Assembly: GCA_003427395.1 (NCBI GenBank)
Contig: BFEA01000020.1
Span: forward strand, 4,577,626 to 4,630,326
Origin: Chara braunii
Taxonomy: Eukaryota > Streptophyta > Charophyceae > Charales > Characeae
Reading direction: 5' to 3'
DNA length: 52,701 bases
Numbering within the stretch: position 1 is the first letter of the stretch; each line of letters starts with the position of its first letter. Below the pieces are notes generated by a model. The model worked only from the letters and a program-made list of their open reading frames with translations. It searched no databases and was not told the origin of the DNA. Positions 43,436 through 52,701 of the stretch are shown in pieces. Position numbers and translations under genes: made by a program.

Positions 43436-45641
43436 ATGGAGATAGATAACAACGTTGCCCCAAATTATCAGAGCGATCGTGACCCTCGTTCCCCTCCTCC
43501 AGACCTGGGTCTGGACAGGGAGGATGAAAGTCGCACCCGAGAACTTATCCGCCTCTGCTATGAGGAAGATATCTGCCCCTCCGATATCGATCCAGGCGAG
43601 ATGGAAGTAGACGGTAGAGAAGTCCAATTTCGAGTCAACGAGTCAATCGATCGCATAAAAATCAACTGGTTGAAGGAACGGGTGGTGACTATAATCTTTA
43701 GGGAAGGTGCGCGTTTCCTCCCCAAAAAGGTCAAGGATGATTTAGTGAGAGCATACGAAGACTCCAAAATCCAGGAAGGAACCTTTTGCTGCGGAATCCT
43801 TCTCTCGGGGTAGAATAAAGATCGAAAGCCCTAATGTAGTCTCATATGTTGCGAAAAGTCGAGAAATCGCCTCTTGGCTGGTCACAAAAGGGCATGATTC
43901 GATCTCTCTCGGTTCAGTGGAATACCGTTTGGAGTTTAAATCTTGGTTATCCAAGGCCCAATTAAGGAATCAAAGGAGGGAGGAAGAACTTGCATCCTTC
44001 TGGGTTGTCGCTGTCCAAGTCCCGCTGGATTCATTCATCTACCTAGAATCTCAAATTCGTAAGGCTATCGGCCTTGTCATCAGAGCTCACCCGGTAGAAG
44101 CAGATCGGCAGAAGCCTTCGCTAATCAATGTTAAATTTGACTTAGAGCTAGACTCTCGGGTTAATATGAAAGATAAGATCACTGTGATCACAGCGGAAGG
44201 AGATGAACTGTCAGTTAACTTGGCATGTTCCGACACTCCACGTTGCCGCAGATGCAAAGCTTTCTTCCATGAAGAAACTCAGTGCAGACGGGCAGCTCGC
44301 CCACGGCAAGATCAGAATTCACAACCAATTATTGGTCAGAATCCTAGTATCTCACATGCGGCATTGTCCGCTCCACTATACCAAGGTCCGATGGGCCCGG
44401 ACGCCTCACATATCATGCAAGGGGTTAGCTCTGGTGCGCCGTATCCGGGTCTGCAACAAGGTCTCCAACCTTTCCAGAGCACACATTTTAATCCGGCTTT
44501 CTCTCCCGGTTCCCTCCCTCAAGGGGGCCTCCCTCCAGACCCCCAATCGCAGAACACTCTGCCATGGCTTACACAGGCTTGGGCACCTTGGCTCCAGCAC
44601 CTCTTCCAATAATCACTTGCTCCCCCTAATCTAGGGGTCCCGGCGACCGGGCCGTCAGGCGTATTTGGTGCTCAAGGATTTCTCCCTGGCTTTCCGGGCT
44701 CTCAGGGAGGCCCGGCGGCCTCTGTCCTTGGTTGGAATGAGGGCACTCCCCTTCAGAACCATCAACAAGGCGGACGAGCAGAAGCGACATGAGGTATTGC
44801 AGATGGCGATGCAAGTGCGGTTCAAGGAGCGAGCGGAGGTCATCAGAGCCGCTCGAGGCCTCCCCTAGGGGGAAAGCAGCGACGGCTGAGTTACGACTCC
44901 ATTTCTGGTTTACATGAGGAGGGCGAAAAATCTGCTTCTTCTCTTCCTCACTCGGAGGACTCCCAGAGCCACTTTGTGGATGTGGGAACTCTTGGATGCA
45001 AAACCACACGCAATAGGACTCCCGTTGCTTTGGCGCGAGGGCAGATTCAAGATGTGGACAGAAAAATCCTCCCGCTGTTTTGCACCATCGCCCGCAACAA
45101 CACGTGGGTGATTGTCTGGATGACCTCGAAGGGCAGCTTGGCGTTTGTAAGTATCCCTGGCCCCGAACAACCTATGCCTTCAGCCATGGTTTCTTTCATT
45201 CGGCCAGTAATTAACGATCGTCTTGCTTTTCAGTTGATCCTGGAGTTACCGATGCCTCGACTCATCAAAGAATGTCCGGAGGACAATAGTAAGAAGATCA
45301 TCTTTCACATCTCAATCATGGATGTCAGATTCGTCCCTGGGCAACTAGAGAAATTGGAAGCAGAAGGGCTTCGGTTGATTCCTTTGTCATGGATTACCGA
45401 AAGGAAGAAAGTGGAGTTATCTCGGATTAGAGCCCCCCCCTTGGTATCCTCGGAAATGCTGTGTGATGTGGATAACCACTTTTTGGCTGATAGGAAATTG
45501 AACTCAATGTATGTTCGATCCTTTCTCTTGAAATCCTGGCTCACTGGCCCCCAAGGAAGGTCTTCCTCACGAGGCAATAGCTCTCAGGTATCCCCTCGGA
45601 TCCAAGGTGCCGGGGTAAGAGGTGAGAATGGGCAGGCTTAG
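43436..45641 (+). pseudogene. LINE-3 ORF1: DUF4283-like domain, zinc knuckle, post-knuckle domain
   Basis: Met at 43436 (MEIDNNVAPNYQ). The N-terminal region aligns with LINE-2 (CYEEDICPSDIDPGEMEVDG, NWLKERVVTIIF, LVRAYED). A frameshift near 43785 moves it to the frame used to the end. FKSWLSKAQL and FWVVAVQVPLDSFIYLE are DUF4283-like; the knuckle CRRCKAFFHEETQC is a perfect CX2CX4HX4C (near 44247-44288). After a Pro/Gln/Gly-rich linker, the domain from about 45060 (ILPLFCTIARNNTWVIVWM to ISIMDVRFV) matches LINE-2. In-frame stops are TAA 44610 and TGA 44790. ORF1 ends at TAG 45639, overlapping the ORF2 ATG by 14 bases. Confidence 0.85.
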
Positions 45642-48600
45642 AATTGCCACATGGAACGTGAGGGGCCTGGGTGATACCTCAGACAAACATAAGAGGGATA
45701 GGCTGAAAAGTTGGATATTCGACAACAACATTCAGATTGCTTGTGTTCAAGAAACCAAACTAGGCGAGGAGAAAATCGTTGCTCTAGGCAACTGGTGGGA
45801 CGGACCTCAACTTTGGTCCCCGGCTGTGGGTACGAGGGGTGGTGTTGCTATGTTAATTCACCGGAACACGGATCTTGAAATTATTGATTTTTATGTGGAT
45901 ATTTAGGGTCGACGGGCATAGTTGAAAGGATGGTTTGAGGGTAAGATTTGGGTGATTGTAACCATTTATTCGCCAGTAGAACCCCACGTGCGTTCTCATT
46001 TCTTTGCGGAATTGATGTACGTCATCCCTGAGGGCGAGTATTTAGTTATTACTGGTGATTGGAATATCACCTTGGACTTTACAAAAGCAGGCAGATTCTC
46101 GGAGGATAAAGCTATGTTGTCTGTTTTAATGGAGGACTTCGGCCTGATCGACCCATTTAGACTCACCCACCCGGACGAAGAGGGGTTCACATGGTATTCC
46201 CACAGTCGTCCGTCCAATGGTACAATAGAACGGAGGCTAGACTTTTTCTTAATCTCGTCTACTCTTTGGGATTTTGTCGAGTATGTCTCAGAGAGTTTTC
46301 ACCCTATGTCAGATCATAAGCCTGTACTTCTACAGCTGATCACAACCGAAGTCACTAGTGGTAAAGGCCTGTTTCGTTTTAATACTCAGAACTTGAGACT
46401 GCCTAAACTCATGGATTGGATGAAGGGGTTTGGGAAAGACTGGGATGCTTCCTGTTCCTCGTTTGACTCCCTAGCGGATTGGTGGAATTCTGGTTCTATA
46501 ATTTTTTCTAATTTGCTAAATGTATTTTCACGTATTATTGCCTATGGTCGCAATAAGGATGAAGCCCGCCTGAGGAACCAAATTGAATATGCAGAATCCC
46601 AAATGCTCGAACACCCAGTCTCCAACCTGGTGTGGAGTAAGGAGCGTGCCAAATTAATGGTCGAATGGGATCATCTTCAATGCCAAAAGTCTGAGGTGTG
46701 GGCCGAACGTTTGCGGGTGAAGGGGATTGCAGTCCATGACCGTATGTCGAAAGAGGCATTTCAGAAGCTTCTTCCTCGCCGATCTTCGGCCTGCATGAAA
46801 GAGCTAAAACACCCGTTTGATGCGGAGGCTCCCAAGGCCAAGGACTTGATACAGCTCTGTGATTATGCGGCGTTCTATTATCGGGATATTTTGACTTCCC
46901 GCCTTCAAGGAGCACAAATCAATGCTGAACTTCATCAGGATTCTCCCCATTGGGATAACACCTTGGCTCGTCTGTCTCCCTCGGGTAGGTTGGATTTGGA
47001 TCGCCCAATCTCTCCTCTTGAAGCCCTTGAGACATTGAAATCCATGTCCAAAGGTAAAGCACTCGGGGACGATGGTCTTCCGGTGGAGCTATTTATTGAA
47101 CTGTGGGATGTCCTGGGGGATAGGCTGGTTCAAATTTATAACGACGTCCTCACGGGTGGTAAGTTAGCTGCGAATATGTGCAGGGGCATTATCTCGGTCT
47201 TATTTAAGAAAGGAGAGCGCTCTGATTTCGGTACTGAACGTCTCTTACAAAATTTTGGCTAAAGTCCTAGTTAGACGCCTTGGTCATTATCTTCCAGATT
47301 TGGTTCACTTAGACCAAGCCGCCTTCATTCAGGGGCGTTCTATCTTTGACAATATTATTACTGCTATTGAAAGCCTAGAAATAATCCATAACGGCCAACT
47401 GGATGTTGCGGTGCTGTTGCTAGACTTGGAAAAGGCATACGACAGGGTGAACTGATCGTATGTCCTGACCACGCTAAATGTCATGTCCTTCGGACATAAC
47501 TTCTGTAAATGGGTTATTGCTCTATATACGGTGTCTACCGCTGCAGTGATAATAAACGGCCACCTCTCAGAGGGATTTTCACTCACCCGATCTTTGCGGC
47601 AGGGCTGTCCGTTAGCCCCCCTCCTCTTCGCCATCCAGATGGAGAATCTTTTGAACAATATTCGTGCTCATCCGTCCATCAGAGGGTTACCGTCTGATCC
47701 TACTCCGCTGAAGGTAAAAGCCCTGACTGATGACCTGTTTGCTATTTCTCATAACACTCCTCAGTCTCTGAACGCTTTGAAGCTTTGCTTGGATGAGTAT
47801 GCCGCCCTTTCGGAAGCAGCAGTTAATTGGCATAAATTTGTTTTCCTTTTACCTGGGTGCTTCTCCTTGGCTGTTCAATGGGGTATGAAACGAATAGTTG
47901 AAGGTCACTCTGAGCGTTTCTTAGGCGTCCAAATAGCCCTGCTACCTGCAACAGATGATCAAGACGACATTTTGTTGCAGAAATCTGTCCAGCGGATTTC
48001 TTCTTGGGGTCATGCCCCTCATTTATCTCTTTTTGGTAGGGCTATGGTGATTAATTGTGCCCTCCTGGCCCTTTTATGGTTTGTTGGTAAGGTGCGGGGT
48101 TTTGGATCGTCTCTCTACTCTACGGTACGTCATAGATGTGTCCGTTTTATATTGAAACCTTTCTCAAAGGAAGACGACTCTTTCATCTCGAAGGTGCCAT
48201 GGGAGTTGATCTGCAACTCAAGGTCAGAAGGAGGCCTGGGTTTGCTAGATCCGCGTAGACAGAATGGGTCTATGTTGTCCGAACTGGTGATCAAAGCTAG
48301 TTTGTCCCAAATTCCACATCACTGGATCAATTTAGCAGAACAAATATTGTCACGTGAATGGAACCTAGCGAGACCCAGTGATGTCTGGACTTGTCTCCTT
48401 CTCAGGTCCTTTCTAAATAGGAGGATTAATTCTCCTTTTGGGTAGACAATCATAAGGACTTGGAAGAAAGTCCTCCCAAACACGTGGAAAGAGTCAGTTA
48501 CTAAATCTGAAGTGTTGCTTCAACCACTCTTCGAGAACCCGAAGATATCCCTGCCAAACGGTCATCTCTTTTATGCAGACTCTTCCCCAGGCAGCTTTGG

Positions 48601-49840
48601 ACGGTTGTGGATCGAAAGAGGCATTCTTAGGATCAATGACTTATGGGACGACATTGCTGGTGATTGGAAGCAAGATGCGGCTCTCAGAAAAATCCTGGGA
48701 CAGGTCAGACACCTAAATCTAACGAAAGAAGCCCTTATTGCCTCTATTCCTATGGAATGGAAATCTCTTCTCTTCTCAGGGTCGCTGGATCCGCCGGGCA
48801 CATGCTATGCCTCAGCCCCTTCCTCTCCTTCAATATGGCGTCTCATGGAGCATGGAACAAATGGCAAACGTGTCTTTCAGGCCTATTCGGTTCTCCCCTC
48901 TCAAACTTTGATTAAGGACGAGGACAACCCTCAGCCTCAACTGGGCTTCCCTCTGTTCCAAGTTCGGGTCCTACTGTCATCGGTTGGCGAGTCTGAACCT
49001 GAATACAGTATATTTGGTCATGGTCAGTCTATCCTTTAGTTGAAACTGGATCCTTATCTTTGGGAATTGATGGTGTCGGGGCGGGATGGTTCCTTCCCCA
49101 ATCTTTCCGAATTTTCAGTGAAGCTGGGTTATTCACTTTTGAAGCCTCTGAAATGTCCGTTGGTCACAGCCAGGAGCCGCTGGATGAAACTACTGGAGAT
49201 GGATCGGGAGATTGACCTAAGTGGTATTGACAACACATTATCTTCCTGCTGGGAACAACTTAAGCTTATTCCATGTCAAAGACAGACGTCCATACTATGG
49301 CTGGTGTCGATGGTCGCTACTCCTTCGGCGGTGTGGCTCGCACAAAAGGGTTTAACAGTGGACCTCAAATGCAGCAGATGCCACTGGGCGTTTGAATCCA
49401 CCATTCACTTGTGGTAGGACTGTCCGTCCTCTGACAAAATTTGGAAATGGTGGATTTCCCATTGGAATCGTATTTCAGGTCCTAAGTTTGTATGGACCAA
49501 GGAATGGACCTTGTTGGGAGCGTTACCGGACAACTGTGCGAAGTCATCGGGTTGGGGCTATGTAGCCCAGGTGTGTCGTGCTATTGTCTTTTCAGTCATT
49601 TGGATGTGCCGCAATGATAGAGTCTTCAATGATAATGAATGGTCGAATAAGCAGATTAGAGCATCAATGTCTCCGTTGCTGCGCCGCTCCATTCAAGCGG
49701 ATAGGAGACGTAGAGTTCTCAGCTCAAATTTTGCGGAGCATGGTCTTCAATGGTTCTTCACTACCTGGTGCTTAGGCAATTCATTAGCAACAATTGACTT
49801 TGATCATAGATTGGTATTGGATCCATGGATTTTACTCTGA
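45628..49840 (+). pseudogene. LINE-3 ORF2: APE endonuclease, RT, C-terminal zinc knuckle
   Basis: Starts MGRLRIATWNVRGLGDTSD. Endonuclease motifs: VQETKLGEEK, TGDWNITLD, RRLDFFLIS, SDHKPV. RT motifs: GKALGDDGLPVELF, HLDQAAFIQGRSIFDN, LLLDLEKAYDRVN, RSLRQGCPLAPLLFA and ALTDDLF in the catalytic position (two changes from FADD). A deletion of about 20 nt near 47230 removes the NWRPIS segment and shifts frame. In-frame stops are at 45904, 45919, 47453, 48443, 49037 and 49415; the last breaks the knuckle CSRCHWAFESTIHLW. The frame ends at TGA 49838. The gene spans the full L1-like length but is dead. Confidence 0.9.
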
Positions 49841-50422
49841 ACTGGCGACTCACTGTGTTGGGCAATCAGACCGTTGGGGTCTATGCTGTAGGCAATAATG
49901 CTTTAGATCAGCTATAGGATTAGAAAGTTGTTTCTTTTGGCTGTTTTTTTGGGTCCCTTTTTACTTGTTCTGTTGGTGGGGTTCCGTGTTTTAGCATTTA
50001 AGTTCTAATTTCAAGCCACAGAAGGCTGGCAGAAGGCTGGCAGAAAGTTATGTGTAGACCAACCTGGACTGCTCGGTTGCTTTTTAGCCACAGGAGGCTG
50101 GCAGAAGGTTTTTGTGACTCGTGGAGGGAGGGTCCCTGGCTTTTAGGGATCTTTTATAGACCCCTAGCCCACCGTTTTAGGTGGAGATGTAGGTTTGTAG
50201 GAGCGTAGGGAGTAGACAGTTTGTCTCTTTTGGTTTGTGTGGCTTTCTGGGCCGTGTGGCTTCCTTTTTTTGTAGGGATGGGCCATGTAGTCAGGGCAGC
50301 GGTCTTGCTTTGGCCATTTCTGTCCCTAATCAAGTGGGCCTGTCACCTGTTCTTCTCCGGGTTGTTTGTGGAGGGATTCCCGGCCTCCCCTTTTTTTCAT
50401 GCAATAAAAGTTTCTTTTCTGT
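49841..50422 (+). other. LINE-3 3' UTR
   Basis: G/T-rich; it contains three copies of GGCTGGCAGAA (50024-50110). It ends with CATGCAATAAAAG just before the tail, a normal Pol II 3' end. Confidence 0.65.
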
Positions 50423-50442
50423 AAAAAAAAAAAAAAAAAAAA
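50403..50442 (+). terminator. Polyadenylation signal and poly(A) tail of LINE-3
   Basis: AATAAA at 50403-50408, then about 20 As from 50423, then the right copy of the target repeat. This marks the 3' end of the retrotransposed RNA. Confidence 0.85.
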
Positions 50443-50455
50443 CAGCTCCGTGTCG

Positions 50456-50847
50456 CTGGCAGCGGGTTAGGGCTGTGACTCGTCAGCCTGACGGCGGGCG
50501 GATCCGTACGTCCAAGCCCTTCCCCCTCCCCCCCCGAAAGCGCGATTTAAACCCCTGGTCAGGCAAGGGCCCAGTGGGTGTTAAAAAAAAAAAGGGCCCG
50601 GTGGGGGCAGCCGGTCTTTTCCGTGCCGTAGGCCCAGCCTCCAGCCTCCAGCCTCCAGCCTCCCGGCCCTCTCTGTTGAACCCCCGGTTCCCATCCTAGC
50701 TATCCTGCGCGTTCCCAAAGTTCAATGCGGAGACACGGAAGGGTGCGGACTATTGGTGGCGGTGCCAAGTAGGACCTCCACTCTCTCACCAGTGTTGTGT
50801 GCGGCCCAGAGACGAAATAGGTCAGTTCACGCCGCGTGGTGAAGTAT
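50456..50847. other. Right flank, no gene; CCAGCCT repeats
   Basis: C/G-rich with homopolymer A at 50583-50593 and about four CAGCCTC units at 50636-50664. A 154-codon frame crossing from LINE-3 has no motif. Confidence 0.5.
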
Positions 50848-50848
<1 letters not shown>

Positions 50849-50892
<44 letters not shown>

Positions 50893-50914
50893 GTCTCTCT
50901 CTCTCTCTCTCTCT
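50849..50914 (+). repeat. CT dinucleotide microsatellite
   Basis: CT repeats with two GT interruptions; more CT-rich sequence continues to about 50965. Confidence 0.95.
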
Positions 50915-50965
50915 TGTCCCACCCTTACCTCTCCCTCCCCTCCATCTCTCTCGCTCTCTCTCGGC

Positions 50966-51800
50966 GATGTTGTCCGTGAAGAGGTGGAGAGCTCCATTCA
51001 CAGTCGGCCCTCACGGCGTGGCGAAAGGCATCGCCGCCCCCCCAACCCCCTCCCTTTCTCTTTCTCCCTTCATCCGTCCTTCCCTCCCTCCCTCCATTCA
51101 TTGTTTAGAGTTGGAGCTCCATTTTTTGTGGGGGTGCCATGTTGCCAGCGGGACAGCATTTGTGCTTTGTGCACGACTGGTACCCGGAAGGACTGGGCTG
51201 TATCATGCTGTAGTATGGAGCTCCCTCGGGTACTACATGCTGTGCAATGAATGATGTAGTAATGCTTTGAGAGTAAAACCTCTACTGCATTATTTTTTGA
51301 GTTGTCACACTCTGTATCATGCTGTGTAATGAATGATGTAGTAATGGTGTGAGAGGCAGGGGCAGAGGGAACACTACGGTAGGGGAAGAAGGTTAGGTGA
51401 CTCGTTAGGCAAGGAGGAGAAAAGGTGGGAGGCCTGAGTCCAGAAATTGAGGAGACAGTGACAAGGTGGCTGTGGAAATCTTAAGGGGGTTGGACTTGCA
51501 GAGGGACGAAATGGGAGGGTCGGGATACGGGATCAGAAGGATGAGCCGGTCGGGATTTGGTCGGTCAGGATTGGGATTGGGATGCGGCGACAGAGGAAGG
51601 AGAAGGAGAGTCGCCGCGATGTGGGTGAGAGGCATGCAAAGTAAGATTGCCGGTATGAAGGATTAACCGTTGTGGAGCGGCAGAGGAAGCTGTCGGGGAC
51701 TCGGGGAGGATGCTTAAGCAAGTGGGAGGAGGAGGATGTAGGTCGGCGACCGAAATCGTGGAGAGAGGGGAGGGGGGGAAGCGGATATAACCCCCTTTTA
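50966..51800. other. No gene recognised
   Basis: CT-rich then GA-rich stretches. GTAATGAATGATGTAGTAATG-like words are duplicated near 51245 and 51328. Open frames are Ser/Pro-rich or Arg/Gly-rich and motif-free. Confidence 0.4.
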
Positions 51801-52156
51801 ACTTTGATGTTCATGGGCGCAATTTCGGCGAATCGTCAGGGCTTAACGGGGGTTCCCGCTACCGTCTCTCTTCCCCCCCCCCCCCCCCAACAACCAAACC
51901 ATAACGCATATGCGTTGTAAACGAATACAACGCATAGGCTGCCTTTTATAAGTTTTATTCGAGTACAACTCATGAGCGTTCTATTCGAACAGCCCTTGTT
52001 TTTTCAAATGCAACGCACATGCGTTCTATTCGAATTTCCGGAGTTTGTGAAACCTTGAATACAACGCAGATGCGTTATGTACGGGGAAAGACGGTAGTAG
52101 GACTTGACGATTTCGGTTCAGAAAATGCCGAAATTACGGCCAGGAACGTCAAAGCT
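51801..52156. mobile_element. Inverted-repeat element with GCAATTTCGGC arms
   Basis: Left arm 51801-51841 (CTTTGATGTTCATGGGCGCA then ATTTCGGCGAATCGTCAG) and right arm 52101-52156 (GACGATTTCGG...CGAAATTACGGCCAGGAAC) face each other. The interior has palindromic AACGCATATGCGTT and repeated TTCGAA-containing words, also seen near 28570-28655. The arms match 12779-12905. Probably a non-autonomous inverted-repeat element; no target duplication identified. Confidence 0.5.
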
Positions 52157-52170
52157 AAAAATGCCTAATG

Positions 52171-52258
52171 ATACCTTTCTCGGCCTTTTGGCTAAGATCA
52201 AGTGTAGTATCTGTTCTGATCAGTTTAATATCTGATCCCTGGTCCATCGGGCCACACA
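52171..52258 (+). pseudogene. U2 snRNA 5' fragment (about 88 nt)
   Basis: ATACCTTTCTCGGCCTTTTG, CTAAGATCAAGTGTAGTATC and GATCAGTTTAATATCTGATC match plant U2 including the branch-site pairing GTAGTA and the Sm-proximal hairpin start. Identity ends at CCATCGGGCCACAC, where a CA microsatellite starts. The 3' half, with the Sm site and terminal hairpins, is missing, and no USE (TCCCACATCG) lies upstream, so it is not a working gene. Confidence 0.85.
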
Positions 52259-52275
52259 CACACACACACACACAA
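52252..52275 (+). repeat. CA microsatellite at the U2 break
   Basis: About 12 CA units continue directly from the CCACAC of the U2 fragment. Confidence 0.9.
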
Positions 52276-52608
52276 AGGAGGGTAGGATAATGACGAAGGA
52301 CTTGAATCCGCGAGAGGGATAGCGTCAAAAAAATGTGAGAGAAAGACCGACAGATAGCGAAAGAGAGGAAAAGATATAAACCAGATCCGTCAATCTGAGA
52401 GAAAGACGGACAGCACTAGATATCTAGTGCTGGGCGGGTAGGAGCTCGAAGAGAGCATCCATCCCAGCGGAGGAGAGAAAGGCGTGGAGAAAGCTGGGAG
52501 AAGAGAGGCGACAGACACAGGACAAGGAGAGAAAAAGATGGGGGAAATGGATTGGTGGGGAGAAGATCGGAAAGGGGGATGGAGGGCACATGTTGAAAGG
52601 CCCGAATC
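52276..52608. other. No gene recognised
   Basis: Purine-rich; GAGAGAAAGAC(C/G)GACAG occurs twice (near 52338 and 52398) as a loose tandem repeat of about 60 bases. Minus-strand frames are Ser/Pro/Leu-rich artefacts. Confidence 0.45.
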
Positions 52609-52617
52609 GAACACACA

Positions 52618-52701
<84 letters not shown>
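52609..52701 (+). repeat. CA then GA microsatellite, runs off the window
   Basis: About 12 CA units (52610-52635), then uninterrupted GA to the last base. Confidence 0.95.

Larger units (their letters stand above)
35668..50455. mobile_element. Composite twin-LINE insertion with 15-bp target duplication
   Basis: The direct repeat AACAGCTCCGTGTCG lies at 35668-35682 and 50441-50455. The left copy abuts the first base of LINE-2 reverse-transcriptase homology; the right copy follows a poly(A) tail. Between them are the inverted 5' half of LINE-2 (to about 39945), its 3' half in plus orientation (39950-42870) and a whole LINE-3 (about 42870-50440). The inverted half breaks at the codon where the plus half begins, as expected from twin priming during target-primed reverse transcription. 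The leading AA could partly be tail. That the 14.8 kb entered in one event is inference. Confidence 0.65.

Noticed and set aside
35683-50442. LTR retrotransposon
   Set aside because: No long direct repeats, integrase, protease or RNase H; endonuclease is APE type and the end is poly(A).
52171-52258. Functional U2 snRNA gene
   Set aside because: Lacks the Sm site, 3' hairpins and an upstream USE/TATA.

Overview
The window is nuclear DNA of a green-lineage eukaryote. The spliced gene, the plant-like U6 and U2 snRNA copies, the telo-box motifs in a ribosomal-protein intron and the plant-type L1 LINEs all point to streptophytes. A large-genome charophyte alga such as Chara is my best guess, but that is inference. 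The DNA is very repeat-rich, has one assembly gap (33597-33721) and a few stray Ns in homopolymers. I found one host protein gene; almost everything else is transposable-element material in various states of decay.

Layout. 1-5.6 kb: nested short inverted-repeat elements of two families. Family A has TAGGCTACCAG ends; family B is rich in CGAACG/GTTCGG and has AGGGTTGCC-like ends. The two share a homologous core. 5.7-8.5 kb: four blocks of ATTG/CAAT tetranucleotide satellite, one forming a large palindrome, plus a 72-base poly(T). 9.65-13.3 kb: a complete four-exon gene for the 60S acidic ribosomal protein P1 (114 aa), with a telo-box-bearing tandem duplication in intron 1. 13.3-28.4 kb: no recognisable protein gene; minisatellites, foldback elements, two family A elements with clear 8-bp target duplications, five U6 pseudogenes, a tRNA-derived SINE head and a tiny LINE tail.

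29.5-35.15 kb: a 5'-truncated, broken L1-type LINE (LINE-1 here) with a tandemly duplicated 3' region. 35.68-50.44 kb: the most unusual object, a roughly 14.8-kb block bounded by a 15-base direct repeat (AACAGCTCCGTGTCG), the right copy directly after a poly(A) tail. Inside are the 5' half of one LINE (LINE-2: ORF1, endonuclease, start of the reverse transcriptase) on the minus strand, the matching 3' half on the plus strand starting at the same reverse-transcriptase codon, then a second, near-complete LINE (LINE-3) in tandem ending in AATAAA and poly(A). This looks like one target-primed insertion of a LINE-2/LINE-3 read-through transcript with a twin-priming inversion. 50.4-52.7 kb: CT, CA and GA microsatellites, an inverted-repeat element and a truncated U2 snRNA copy.

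Functionally, P1 is the only gene likely to serve the cell. The LINEs carry the expected machinery (DUF4283-like and zinc-knuckle ORF1, APE-type endonuclease, reverse transcriptase, C-terminal CCHC), but every copy here has in-frame stops. Their enzymes, or those of active relatives, are the likely source of the poly(A)-tailed U6 and possibly the U2 pseudogenes.
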